Positions 1-8,500 of a stretch of 36,809 bases of DNA are shown here, piece after piece. A program made the translations under genes and the position numbers. The stretch comes from Curtobacterium sp. MCBA15_001 (GTDB taxonomy: Bacteria > Actinomycetota > Actinomycetes > Actinomycetales > Microbacteriaceae). The stretch spans positions 142,349-179,157 of the forward strand of contig NZ_MJGI01000021.1 in assembly GCF_001864835.1 (NCBI RefSeq). Direction: 5' to 3'. A model generated the notes under the pieces. That model was given only the letters and a program-made list of their open reading frames with translations, searched no databases and was not told the origin of the DNA. Positions within the stretch are counted from its first letter, which is position 1. Each line of letters starts with the position of its first letter.

Positions 1-1
1 A

Positions 2-577
2 CCGCAGTACGGCGAACAGCAGGGTGAGCAGCCGCGGTACGGCGAACAGCCGGGCCAGCAGCAGTACGGGCAGCAGCCGCAGTGGGGACAGCCCCAGCAG
101 CAGTACGGACAGCAGCCGCACGCGGGCGCCGGGTCGTGGGCAGGGGCTCCGGCGTGGCAGACGCACGACGACGTCCGGCCGAAGAAGAAGACGGTCGGCC
201 GCATCGCCCTGGTCGTCGCGTTCATCGCCCTCGTCGTCGGGGTCATCGGTGGGTACGTGCTCGGCAACGTCCTGGGCACCAGCGGCGTCTTCCGCGGGGT
301 CCTCGACGGCTCCACCACGACCGCCGACCCGCAGCAGCTGCAGGGCGACCTCATGAACGACCCTGCGACGCGGTCGCAGCTCACCATCGGCTCTGTGCTG
401 ATGGGCGTCGGCACCCTCTTCGGCCTGTGGGCCATCGTTCAGGGCATCGTGGCCATCGCCACGAAGCGTGGCCGAGGGCTCGGCATCTTCGCGGTGATCC
501 TCGCCGTCGTCGCCGCGATCGTTGCGTTCTCGGTCTACATCGGCGTCGCGGTCGCACTGTCCGGCGCGGGCTCCTGA
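2..577 (+). CDS. Gln/Tyr/Gly-rich membrane protein, 5' partial
   Basis: The reading frame is open from the first base of the window, so the N-terminus lies outside it. The visible part begins with about 45 residues of low-complexity Gln/Gly/Tyr/Pro repeats built on a QYG or RYGEQ unit. A Lys-rich stop-transfer-like stretch follows, then one hydrophobic helix (VALVVAFIALVVG type). After a polar loop come two more helices near the C-terminus, ending with a TGA at 575-577. This layout (disordered Q/P-rich cytoplasmic head and a small DUF4190-like membrane domain) is common in actinobacteria; the function is not known. The coding signal (G/C in third positions) runs through the repeat. Membrane location is well supported, any role is not. 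Confidence 0.75.
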   Translation, partial: PQYGEQQGEQPRYGEQPGQQQYGQQPQWGQPQQQYGQQPHAGAGSWAGAPAWQTHDDVRPKKKTVGRIALVVAFIALVVGVIGGYVLGNVLGTSGVFRGVLDGSTTTADPQQLQGDLMNDPATRSQLTIGSVLMGVGTLFGLWAIVQGIVAIATKRGRGLGIFAVILAVVAAIVAFSVYIGVAVALSGAGS

Positions 578-631
578 ACCGAGGCGACGATGACCGGCGT
601 GTGGCACTGCTCCCTCGCGGCTGAGCGCGGA

Positions 632-637
632 TACCCT
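632..637 (+). promoter_or_regulatory. -10 box of a leaderless promoter
   Basis: TACCCT ends eight bases before the ATG at 646. With the usual 6-8 base distance from -10 box to transcription start, the mRNA would begin at or next to the start codon. No Shine-Dalgarno sequence is visible in front of this gene. Confidence 0.5.
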
Positions 638-645
638 CGACCCTG

Positions 646-1539
646 ATGTCCCTGCCGCCCGACGACCGTCAGAACCCCGACCGCGACGACCGCGCCCGGG
701 AGCCGCGCCATGCGGCTCCGACGGACGCCGGTGCCAGCCCCGGCAGCCGCTTCGCGCCGATCAGCCTGCGTCCCGCCGTGGACGTGCAGGCGGTGCAGGA
801 CCGGCTGCGCGACCTCGGCCAGAGTCGTTCGACCGAGGCGCTGGCCGAGCGTGCCGAGCTGCTCCGGCTGCTCGGCCGACTCGACGAGGCCCTGGTCGTC
901 GCGGAAGAGGTCTTCCGCCTGACGATGTTCACGGGTGAGCGGTCGGACAAGGTCGCCGCCCGCATCCGCCGTGCGCACGTCCTGCACGACCTCGGCCGGC
1001 ACGAGCGTGCGGCGACCGAGTCCGCCCTGGCCCGGGACACCGCGACCACCGAGGAGTGGCCGGAGCTCGAGGGCGCCGCGGCCGAGATCGAGGGCTGGTC
1101 GCTCTTCGAGCTGAACCGCTTCGAAGAGGCGCGCCAGGTCCTCGGGCGCTCGTACGAGGCCTTCCGGACCGCCGGCGCCCCTGCCGAACGCACCGAGGCA
1201 CTGCGCTCCGCGGTCGAGGCAGCCATGCGGGCGTCGATCGCGAGCCCGCTCGTCGAACCCGAGCGTCCTCGGGCCGACGGAGCACGCACCGAAGCACCCG
1301 GCTCCGGAGCACCGCGCACCGACGCGGACCGCGCCGAGGGCACCGACCGTCCGCGCACGGCGCGTGAAGCCGCGATGCGCCGCGACACTGATCCGGAGAC
1401 CCGGTTCGCCGAACCCGTGCAACAGGTCCCGCCGGTCCGCCGACGGGTGCTCGGCGCACCGGACGCTGCACGGACCGAGGACGACACGCTGTGGGGCAAG
1501 CTCACCGACCGCAGGCGTCCCTCCGACCGCGAGCAGTGA
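646..1539 (+). CDS. TPR-like repeat protein
   Basis: The 297-residue soluble protein has a charged, disordered N-terminus (about residues 1-45). A helical region of roughly 45-200 follows, whose repeats carry TPR-like signatures (LLRLLGRLDEAL, LHDLGRHERA, LFELNRFEEAR), and then an acidic/basic low-complexity tail of about 95 residues. TPR folds usually act as scaffolds for protein contacts; no partner can be named. The ATG at 646 follows a -10-like box directly and is the first start in the coding block. The stop overlaps the GTG of the SprT-like gene (GTGA), so the two are probably translated together. The TPR assignment rests on pattern only. Confidence 0.8.
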   Translation: MSLPPDDRQNPDRDDRAREPRHAAPTDAGASPGSRFAPISLRPAVDVQAVQDRLRDLGQSRSTEALAERAELLRLLGRLDEALVVAEEVFRLTMFTGERSDKVAARIRRAHVLHDLGRHERAATESALARDTATTEEWPELEGAAAEIEGWSLFELNRFEEARQVLGRSYEAFRTAGAPAERTEALRSAVEAAMRASIASPLVEPERPRADGARTEAPGSGAPRTDADRAEGTDRPRTAREAAMRRDTDPETRFAEPVQQVPPVRRRVLGAPDAARTEDDTLWGKLTDRRRPSDREQ

Positions 1540-2009
1540 CGGCGCTCGACGTCGTCCGTGTCCGGGCCGAGGAGCTCATGCGCGCGCACCTCGGCGACGG
1601 CGGCTGGACCTTCGCGTTCGACCACGCGAAGACCCGGGCGGGACAGTGCGACTTCGCCCGGCGACGGATCACGGTGAGCCGGCACCTGGCGTCGCGCTTC
1701 ACGGACGCGGACGTGGACCAGGTGCTGCTGCACGAGATCGCGCACGCGCTGAGCGGTGCCCGCGCCGGACACGGACCGGCGTGGCGACGGACCGCGGCCG
1801 GGATCGGCTACACCGGCTCCCGCCTGCACGACGGGCCGATCGCCAGCGAGCTCGCGCCGTGGGTCGGGTCGTGCCCGGCCGGCCACGAGCACTTCCGGTA
1901 CCGCACCCCGACGCGTCCCCTGGCGTGCGCGAAGTGCTCCCGCCGCTTCGACGAGCGGAACCGGATCACCTGGCACCGGCGTCCCGCGACCGCGATGGCC
2001 GACGTGTGA
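1536..2009 (+). CDS. SprT-like zinc metalloprotease domain protein
   Basis: A 157-residue protein with the zinc-protease motif HEIAH at residues 66-70 (two His ligands, catalytic Glu67) followed by a HGPAW segment that can supply the third ligand, as in the SprT/SprT-like family. The C-terminal part has a degenerate zinc ribbon (CPAGH ... CAKCSRRF). SprT/Spartan proteins are predicted proteases, and the eukaryotic members cut DNA-protein crosslinks; the bacterial role is poorly known. I chose GTG 1536 because it overlaps the preceding stop as GTGA and coding quality starts there. An earlier in-frame ATG at 1491 would lie inside the TPR gene and is less likely. Translational coupling suggests a shared task with the TPR-like protein. 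Confidence 0.85.
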   Translation: MTALDVVRVRAEELMRAHLGDGGWTFAFDHAKTRAGQCDFARRRITVSRHLASRFTDADVDQVLLHEIAHALSGARAGHGPAWRRTAAGIGYTGSRLHDGPIASELAPWVGSCPAGHEHFRYRTPTRPLACAKCSRRFDERNRITWHRRPATAMADV

Positions 2010-2038
2010 CCAGCCCTTCGAGGACCGCACCGAACCGC

Positions 2039-2044
2039 TAGCCT
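2039..2044 (+). promoter_or_regulatory. -10 box of a leaderless promoter
   Basis: TAGCCT ends six bases before the ATG at 2051, which places the transcription start on the start codon. No ribosome binding site is present. Confidence 0.55.
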
Positions 2045-2050
2045 TGCCCG

Positions 2051-2746
2051 ATGCAGACGGGGCAGCACATCCGCACGGACTCGGGATCGTCGTGGTTCTT
2101 CGACGCCGGCCGGATCGCCCTGGACTTCGCGCACACGGGCGGCTTCGCCGACGACCCCGACCGCCGACGCCCCCGTGCGCACCTCGGCGAACTGCTGATG
2201 ACCCCGCCCGACCTCGACGAGTGGTTGAGCCTGCACACCGAACCGATCGACGTCGGGGCGAGTGCCCGTGAACTGCAGGACGCTCGCGCCCTCCGGGCCG
2301 CGATCGGCCGACTCGCGACGGCCGCGGCGCCGGCGCCCGCGTCGACCGCGGCGGAACGGTCCGCAGTCGCTGCCGGTCTGCGTGCCGGGACGGGGCGCAC
2401 GCGCCCCGCGCCCGACGACATCGACACCGTCAACCTGTTCGCCGCCCTGCCGGACGTGCCCCCGAGCCTCCCGGGTGGACGCCGTCGGGCCGGAGCCAAC
2501 CGCGTCCGGCTCGCACAGGCACTCTCAAGCGTGGCGCGTGACGCCGTCGCGCTGTTCAGCGAGGTCGGGTTCGACGACGCCGAGGCCGACGGCCGTCCCG
2601 CGCGCCTGAGCCGGTGCTCGGCGCCGGACTGCGGCCTGGTGTTCTACGACTCGTCCCGCGGCGGGACGCGACGGTGGTGCGCGATGCAGCGCTGCGGCAA
2701 CCGGGCGAAGGTGCGGGCGCACCGGGCCCGACGCGCGGCGGCCTGA
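2051..2746 (+). CDS. CGNR zinc-finger / ABATE domain protein, putative regulator
   Basis: The 231-residue protein has the N-terminal ABATE-type domain of stress-induced transcription regulators (WFFDAGRIALDFAHTGG near the start). It ends in the family's CGNR zinc finger: C..C.. followed by RWC...RCGNR and a basic tail rich in Arg/Ala. Length and order fit the family (about 190-230 residues). Proteins of this type are thought to bind nucleic acid and often sit alone, as here; targets are unknown. The ATG at 2051 is supported by the -10 box immediately upstream and by coding quality. The gene converges on the lipoprotein gene with only seven bases between the stops. Confidence 0.9.
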   Translation: MQTGQHIRTDSGSSWFFDAGRIALDFAHTGGFADDPDRRRPRAHLGELLMTPPDLDEWLSLHTEPIDVGASARELQDARALRAAIGRLATAAAPAPASTAAERSAVAAGLRAGTGRTRPAPDDIDTVNLFAALPDVPPSLPGGRRRAGANRVRLAQALSSVARDAVALFSEVGFDDAEADGRPARLSRCSAPDCGLVFYDSSRGGTRRWCAMQRCGNRAKVRAHRARRAAA

Positions 2747-2753
2747 GCGGGCG

Positions 2754-3551
2754 TCAGCAGGGGGACACGACGCGGTCCGGTTCGCCGAGCTCCTGCGCCT
2801 TCCCCCAGTCGGTGAAGGTCAGGTCGACCGTGCCGGTGCTGTCGGACGCCCGGAACGCGTACGGCACGGGTGCCCCCACGGCGGAGACCTCGAGCGTCCC
2901 GACCGGCGACGAGCCGTCCGCGACGACGATCTGCACGCGTGACGCGCTCCCCGAGCCGGTCACGGCCCCGGGATGCAGCGTGACGTCGGACCCCGTGCCG
3001 AGCAGGCTCCGGAGCAGGTCGTCCGGCTCGGTGAAGGGCGCGAGGTCGCGGATCGCGGCCGAGGTCGCCGCGACGCACACCCGGCCGCGTGCTGCCTGCG
3101 CCAACCCGGACCGGGCGACGAACGCGGCGTTCCCGGTCACCCAGACGTCATCCGCTCGACGGCGGGCGTCGACCGTGACGTCGCCGACCGTCAGCTGGAG
3201 CCGCGAGTCCGTGGGCGTACCGCGCCAGTCGATCCGGACCGTCCGCCCGGGCACGGTGTCGCCAGCACCGGGTGCTGCGGCGGGGTCTGGGACGAGCTCG
3301 GTCACCGTGCCCGTGACCACGACCGGTTCCGACCGCATCGCCGCGAGGACGTCGTCGAGCGCTGTCCTGCCGTCGACGGTCTCGATGCCGTTCTGGGCCC
3401 CGCTCACCGGGACCTGTCCCCCGAAGCCGGTGGCCGTCGGCGTCACCGCGACGTCCGTCGGCGCGGCGCCGGAACACCCGGCGAGCGCCGCGACCAGCCC
3501 GGCGGCCGCCACACCCGTCAGGAGCGAGCGGCGCAGCCCCTCAGCCCGCAT
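2754..3551 (-). CDS. LppX/LprG-like lipoprotein next to the type VII locus
   Basis: The 265-residue protein starts with a charged n-region and a hydrophobic helix ending in the lipobox LAGC, so it should be lipidated at that Cys and anchored outside the membrane. The rest has the beta-rich, Gly/Val/Thr-heavy pattern of LppX/LprG-like lipoproteins, including the typical late strand pattern GTLEVSAVGAPVPYAF and a W near the end. Mycobacterial relatives carry lipids to the envelope; that role is only an analogy here. The ATG at 3551 overlaps the stop of the upstream minus-strand gene by 11 bases and puts the signal peptide at the right distance. A longer frame reaching 3638 would bury the signal peptide and is rejected. 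It is probably cotranscribed with 3541-4167. Confidence 0.8.
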   Translation of the reverse strand: MRAEGLRRSLLTGVAAAGLVAALAGCSGAAPTDVAVTPTATGFGGQVPVSGAQNGIETVDGRTALDDVLAAMRSEPVVVTGTVTELVPDPAAAPGAGDTVPGRTVRIDWRGTPTDSRLQLTVGDVTVDARRRADDVWVTGNAAFVARSGLAQAARGRVCVAATSAAIRDLAPFTEPDDLLRSLLGTGSDVTLHPGAVTGSGSASRVQIVVADGSSPVGTLEVSAVGAPVPYAFRASDSTGTVDLTFTDWGKAQELGEPDRVVSPC

Positions 3552-4167
3552 CGCCCAGGCACACCTGACCGGCGCCCTGGTCGGACCGCGCTGCGGCGTC
3601 CGTCGGCACGCTCCGGCCCTGGTTGTCCTCGGCGGCACGGACGACGAAGCACGAGTCGGCGTCGTACAGGCCTGCGGACCGCGGGATCCAGACCTCGGTG
3701 CCGCGCACCAGCCGTGAGACGTCGACGGGCTTCGTGCCGGGTTCGACGACGAACACCGACCACGCGACGTCGTCCCCCTGCCAGGACACCCGCACGTTGC
3801 CGGACCCGGACTGCAGCGCGAGGTCGCGCGGCGCGGGCGGGCCCTCGGCGGTGACGGCGTGGACGACGAGCACGGCGCCGACGACCACGGCGACGAGTGC
3901 GAGCGCGGCGGAGACGATGAACGCCGGGTGTCGCCAGAGCGGCCGACGGGTGGTCTCGGTGCGTTCCAGCTCGGGCAGGACGCCGATGTCCGACCCCATC
4001 GCGCGCTTCGGCGTCGGGCTCGCCACGCCCCACTGTTCGTAGAGCGCCGGCTGACCCGGGTCCCACCCGAGCCGTGCGCCGCCGGGAGCGTCGGAGCGGT
4101 CGTGGTCGGCCGAGGGCGCCGAGGGCACGACGGGGACCGGTGGGACGACTGGACGCGGATCGGTCAC
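3541..4167 (-). CDS. Single-span membrane protein with FN3-like extracellular domain
   Basis: A 208-residue protein. Residues 1-85 are Pro-rich and cytoplasmic. A clear transmembrane helix follows (about 90-115, FIVSAALALVAVVVGAVLVV). The outside domain starts with PAPRDLALQSGSGNVRVSW, the strand A-B pattern of fibronectin type III domains. GTG 4167 is preceded by a strong GGAGGAG ribosome binding site. The gene heads a two-gene minus-strand operon with the lipoprotein and diverges from the secretion-locus genes. Its position and topology suggest an envelope accessory part of the secretion apparatus; this is inference. Confidence 0.75.
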   Translation of the reverse strand: MTDPRPVVPPVPVVPSAPSADHDRSDAPGGARLGWDPGQPALYEQWGVASPTPKRAMGSDIGVLPELERTETTRRPLWRHPAFIVSAALALVAVVVGAVLVVHAVTAEGPPAPRDLALQSGSGNVRVSWQGDDVAWSVFVVEPGTKPVDVSRLVRGTEVWIPRSAGLYDADSCFVVRAAEDNQGRSVPTDAAARSDQGAGQVCLGDAG

Positions 4168-4230
4168 ACGGGCTCCTCCCCCGGAACGGTGTCGGCAGTG
4201 CCGTCGACGACGCGCACGCTGGACACCGCA

Positions 4231-4236
4231 AGCATA
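4231..4236 (-). promoter_or_regulatory. -10 box for the minus-strand lipoprotein/FN3 operon
   Basis: On the minus strand TATGCT lies about 64 bases upstream of GTG 4167, leaving a leader that contains the GGAGGAG ribosome binding site. The -35 region is weak. Together with the plus-strand box at 4268 it makes a divergent promoter region of about 110 bases. Confidence 0.4.
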
Positions 4237-4267
4237 CGGACGCCGCCGGCCCGTGCCGTCCGCCGCC

Positions 4268-4273
4268 TATCAT
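4268..4273 (+). promoter_or_regulatory. -10 box of a leaderless promoter driving the secretion locus
   Basis: TATCAT, the closest match to the consensus in the window, ends six bases before GTG 4280. It would start the mRNA at the first codon of the Ig-like gene that heads the plus-strand run. Confidence 0.5.
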
Positions 4274-4279
4274 GAGGGC

Positions 4280-5509
4280 GTGCTCCGGGGGCGTGCGACG
4301 ACGGTGGGACGAGGGCGGCTGCGTGCCGTGCTCGCGTCCGGTGCGCTCGCCGTGGTGGCGCTGGTCGCCGTCGCAGCGCTGGCCCTGACGGGAGGCCCGG
4401 CGCAGGTCGCCCGAGCGGCGAGCGGTGCGCAGTCGGTCGGCTCGACCGGCGGGGCGGGCGCGCCCTCCGACCCGGTGCGGGTCGCCGTGCCCTACACGGG
4501 CGAGGTCGACGTGCCGCTCGGCGACGGCTGGAGCGTGGCGGACTGCGGCCGGGTGAACGTGCCGACGGGCGTCACGATGGCCTGCTCGAGCGACGCGCTG
4601 TCGCTGACGTCCCAGGGCTGGCGCCGGGACTTCGGCACCGTGACGATGACCGTGCCGCTGCGGTCGGCGTCGTTCGACCTCGACGTCACCTACCTCGTGT
4701 CGCTGGCACCGCCGACCGCTCCGAGCCTCGACGGGCAGACCTACGACTGGCCCTTCGTCGCGGGGACCACCGCGTCGATCCCGTGGTCGGACCTCGGCGT
4801 CCGCTGCGACGGCTGCGCGGCAGGGCCTCGGATGACCGTCGTGTCCACGAAGCCCGCCGGGTTCGTCGCCACGGTGACGAGCACCGGTCTGCTGGTCCGC
4901 GGGCCGGAGGAACGACCGGGCACCGCGACCGTCCGTCTCCGCGCGACGGACGACCAGGGGCACTCCGGCGCGGCGACGGTCAAGGCCGTGTTCGTCACTC
5001 CGGGGAGGTCCGGCGTCGCGACGGACGACGTCGTGCGTCGGCTCGGTGCCGACGGCTCCCTGACGATCGACCTGCACGACCTGGTCGACACCACGGCGGG
5101 AGCCGCGGTGGTCGACGGGTGCGGCAGCCCCGTCACGGGCACGGTCACCTGCACCGACGACGGGACGGCGACCTACCGGCCGGACGACGCCGGCACGATG
5201 ACCGCCGCCGACCAGTTCTCCTTCCACGTCCGCACCGCCTCGGGCGACCAGGCGACCGGTACCGTGACCGTGCTCCCGCGCGACGGCACGCGGACGGCCG
5301 CCACCGCGGTCGGGACGGTGCCGACGGACGACGACCGCGGCGTGCGGTACCCGGCCACGGGCCTCCAGGCCGACGCCGGCGGACGGACCGCGGACAGCGT
5401 GGTCCGCACCCTGTCGTCCGAGGACGACGACGCCGCGGTCGGCGCGTCCACCGGACTCCTCACCCCGCTCACCGCACCGCTCGACCGCATCACGAACGGA
5501 ACCAGATGA
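4280..5509 (+). CDS. Secreted Ig-like/cadherin-like repeat protein of the type VII locus
   Basis: A 409-residue protein with an Arg-rich n-region, a long hydrophobic core (about 20-42) and an Ala-rich cleavage-like site (ARAAS), so it is probably exported or N-terminally anchored. The remainder is beta-rich with bacterial Ig-like traits: repeated Asp/Gly/Thr strands, a PSLDGQTYDWPF segment, and a later GTVTCTDDGTATYRPDDAG module typical of tandem Ig/cadherin-like domains. No C-terminal anchor is seen. GTG 4280 was preferred to the upstream ATG 4253 because of the adjoining -10 box. The stop overlaps the ATG of the ATPase gene (ATGA), so both are translated together. It could be an extracytoplasmic part of the machine or a surface protein; function unknown. 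Confidence 0.75.
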   Translation: MLRGRATTVGRGRLRAVLASGALAVVALVAVAALALTGGPAQVARAASGAQSVGSTGGAGAPSDPVRVAVPYTGEVDVPLGDGWSVADCGRVNVPTGVTMACSSDALSLTSQGWRRDFGTVTMTVPLRSASFDLDVTYLVSLAPPTAPSLDGQTYDWPFVAGTTASIPWSDLGVRCDGCAAGPRMTVVSTKPAGFVATVTSTGLLVRGPEERPGTATVRLRATDDQGHSGAATVKAVFVTPGRSGVATDDVVRRLGADGSLTIDLHDLVDTTAGAAVVDGCGSPVTGTVTCTDDGTATYRPDDAGTMTAADQFSFHVRTASGDQATGTVTVLPRDGTRTAATAVGTVPTDDDRGVRYPATGLQADAGGRTADSVVRTLSSEDDDAAVGASTGLLTPLTAPLDRITNGTR

Positions 5510-8500
5510 CGCTCCGGCTCAGCCTGCAGGACACGACCTTCGTGGTCGACGCGACCGACGTCACGAGCGTCGCCGAGGTGGCGGCCGGCCTCGGGGTGGA
5601 CCCGGCGTCGATCGCCCCCGGGACGGACCCGGCGACGTCGCTCGGTGCCGCGGGCATCCTGAACGGTTCGACGCTGCCGGCACGGGCACCGAGCGAGCTG
5701 CCGTCCGGGCGAGCGCGCCTCGAGGTCGTCGGCGGGCCGTTCTCCGGGGAGACCGTGCCGCTGCCGCTCGACGGTCCCCTGCGCATCGGGAGCTCCGGCG
5801 CGATGGAGCTGTGCGTCGCGGACCCGTTCCTGCGCCCGCACCACGCGACGATCGCGCTCGACCACGGTTCGCCCGACGGACTGACGACCCCGGCGCTCCC
5901 GGGGCCGCTGCGCGCCGTGCTCAGCGTGATGGACGGTGCCGAGGGCGTCGTGGTGAACGGGCAGGCCGTCACGGGGACGGCCGACGTGGTGCCGGCCGAC
6001 GTGGTGCAGATCGGCAGTTCGGTCTTCCGGATCGGGATCGAGCCCTGGGCGGATGCCGACCTGGCCCCGGACGAGGTCGGCATGCGCGGCTTCAACCGGA
6101 GCTCGCGGATCATGCCGCCGGCGACCCCGCCGACGGTGGTGCTGCCCGGTGACCAGCCGGACGACGTCGACAAGACCCCGATGCCGTGGTTGTCCGCGGT
6201 GATCCCGGTGGTGCTCGGCGTGACGATGGCCTTCGTGTTCGCGCGGCCGATCATGCTCATGATGGCCGCGGCCTCACCCGTGATGGTCGTCGGCACCTTC
6301 CTGACCCAGCGCTCGCGGGCGAAGAAGAAGGGCGTGAAGACGTTCGAGGAGTGGCGACAGGACATCGCCGACACCCGGGTCCGCATCGCGCAGCTCGTCC
6401 GCGAGCAGCGCCTCGACGCCTGGTACCGGAGCGTCGATCCGGTGGTGGTCCGGGACATCGCCACCCGGCCGCTCGCCCGGCTCTGGGAGCGGCGGAAGCG
6501 CGACGCTGATGCCCTCCACGTCCGCGTCGGCGTCGCCGAGGTCCCCCTGCAGGCGAACTTCCAGGGCGGGAAGGCCAGGAACGCCTCGCCGCACCACGTC
6601 GGTGTCGCGCCCGCTCCGGTCGACGTCGACCTGTCCGCCGGGGTCGTCGGCGTCGCGGGCCCCGGCGACGTCACCCGCGCGCTCGTCCGCTCGATGCTCG
6701 CCGCGGTCGCCACCCTCCGTTCCCCGCGGGACACCCGCATCGTCGTGGTCTGCGGGGACGAGGACGCGAGCCGGTGGGAGTGGACGCAGTGGCTCCCCCA
6801 CACGCAACAGGCCGAGGACGGCGCCTTCGCGCTCATCGGCAACACCGACGACGCACGGCGGGAGCGCGTCCGCGAGCTCGCCGCGCTCGTGCAGACCCGC
6901 TCGCGAGCGGGTTCCGCCGTCAGCGCCCGGGACTTCGACTCCGACGTGGTGCTCGTCGTCGACGGTGCCCGCGAGTACCGCACGCTGCCCGGCATGGTGC
7001 AGGTGCTCGAGCAGGGCTCCCTCGTCGGCGTACACGTCGTCGCGATCGACAGCGACCGTGCACGCCTGCCCGAGGAGTCCCGCACGGTCGTCGCGGTCGA
7101 TCCGGACGACCGCTCGCTCGCGCGGCTCGAGTCCGACGCCGAGTACCACGCGTCCGTGCTCCTCGACGGGCTGTCCGTCCCCACCGCCGAGCGGATCGCG
7201 CGCAGCCTGTGCTCGATCCGCCACGTCTCCGGCGTCGGCGACGAGGGCATGCTGCCCACGAGCGTCCGGTACGTCGACCTGCTCGGCGTCGACCTCGACG
7301 ACCCGGCACCGATCGTCGCTCGCTGGCAGCGCTCACCACGACGGACACACGTCGTCGTCGGCGCCGGCGCGGACGGCGAGTTCGCGGTCGACATCGCCGC
7401 CGACGGGCCGCACGCGCTCGTCGCGGGCACGACGGGCTCCGGCAAGTCGGAGTTCCTGCAGGCGCTCGTCGTCTCGCTCGCGATGGCGAACCGGCCGGAC
7501 GCGCTCAACTTCGTGCTCGTCGACTACAAGGGCGCGTCGGCGTTCGCGGACTGCTCGCGCCTGCCGCACACCGTCGGCATGGTGACGAACCTCGACGCGC
7601 GCGAGACCGAGCGCGCGCTGACCTCGCTCGACGCCGAGCTGAAGCGCCGCGAGACCGTGCTCCGGCTGCCGGAGCTCGGCGTGAAGGACGTCGACGCCGC
7701 GTGGTCGAAGGACCCCGACGCCGCTGCCCGGAACGGGCTCGCCCGCCTGATGATCGTCATCGACGAGTTCGCCGAGCTGAAGACCGAGCACCCGGACTTC
7801 ATCGACGGCCTCGTGCGCATCGCCCGCGTCGGCCGGTCCCTCGGCGTGCACCTCGTCCTCGCGACGCAGCGGCCCTCCGGTGTGATCACGCCCGAGATGC
7901 AGTCGAACATCAACCTCCGCGTGGCCCTGCGCGTCACCGACCGCGCCGACTCCACCGACGTGCTCGGCTCGCCCGAGGCGGCGCTCATCAGCCAGACGAC
8001 CCCCGGCCGTGGCTTCGTGCGGGCGGGCCTCGGCGCGATGCCCCGCGGGTTCCAGACCGCCCGCGTCGCCGGCATCCGCCAGGGCGTGCAGCGCGTGCAG
8101 CGGCAGCTGCCGAAGATCGCCCCCGTGGACTGGGAGGGCGTCGGGTACGCCCCGCGCTTCCCCGTCCGTCGGCATGCGGCAGCGCCCGTGGACCACGACG
8201 ACACCGACCTCCGCGCGCTGGTCGACGTCGTCACCCGGGCGACCGAGTCGCTCGGCATCCCGAAGAACTCCTCGCCGTGGCTGGTGCCGCTGCCGTCGCT
8301 GCTGCCCCTGACGCAGGTGGCCGGCGGTGCGGGGGCGCCGACGACGATCACACTCGGCATCGAGGACGTCCCCGGCCAGCAGACCCAGCGGCCGCTGACC
8401 TGGGACCTGGAGTCGGGCACGCACCTGATGTTCCTCGGCGGGGCGCTGTCCGGCCGGACCACCGCGCTCCGCACCGTCCTGGCACAGGCCGTCGAGCGGA

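Noticed and set aside
3518..5227. Minus-strand frame extending across the divergent promoter
   Set aside because: It runs through two well-supported genes on opposite strands and has no domain; shadow of their coding structure.
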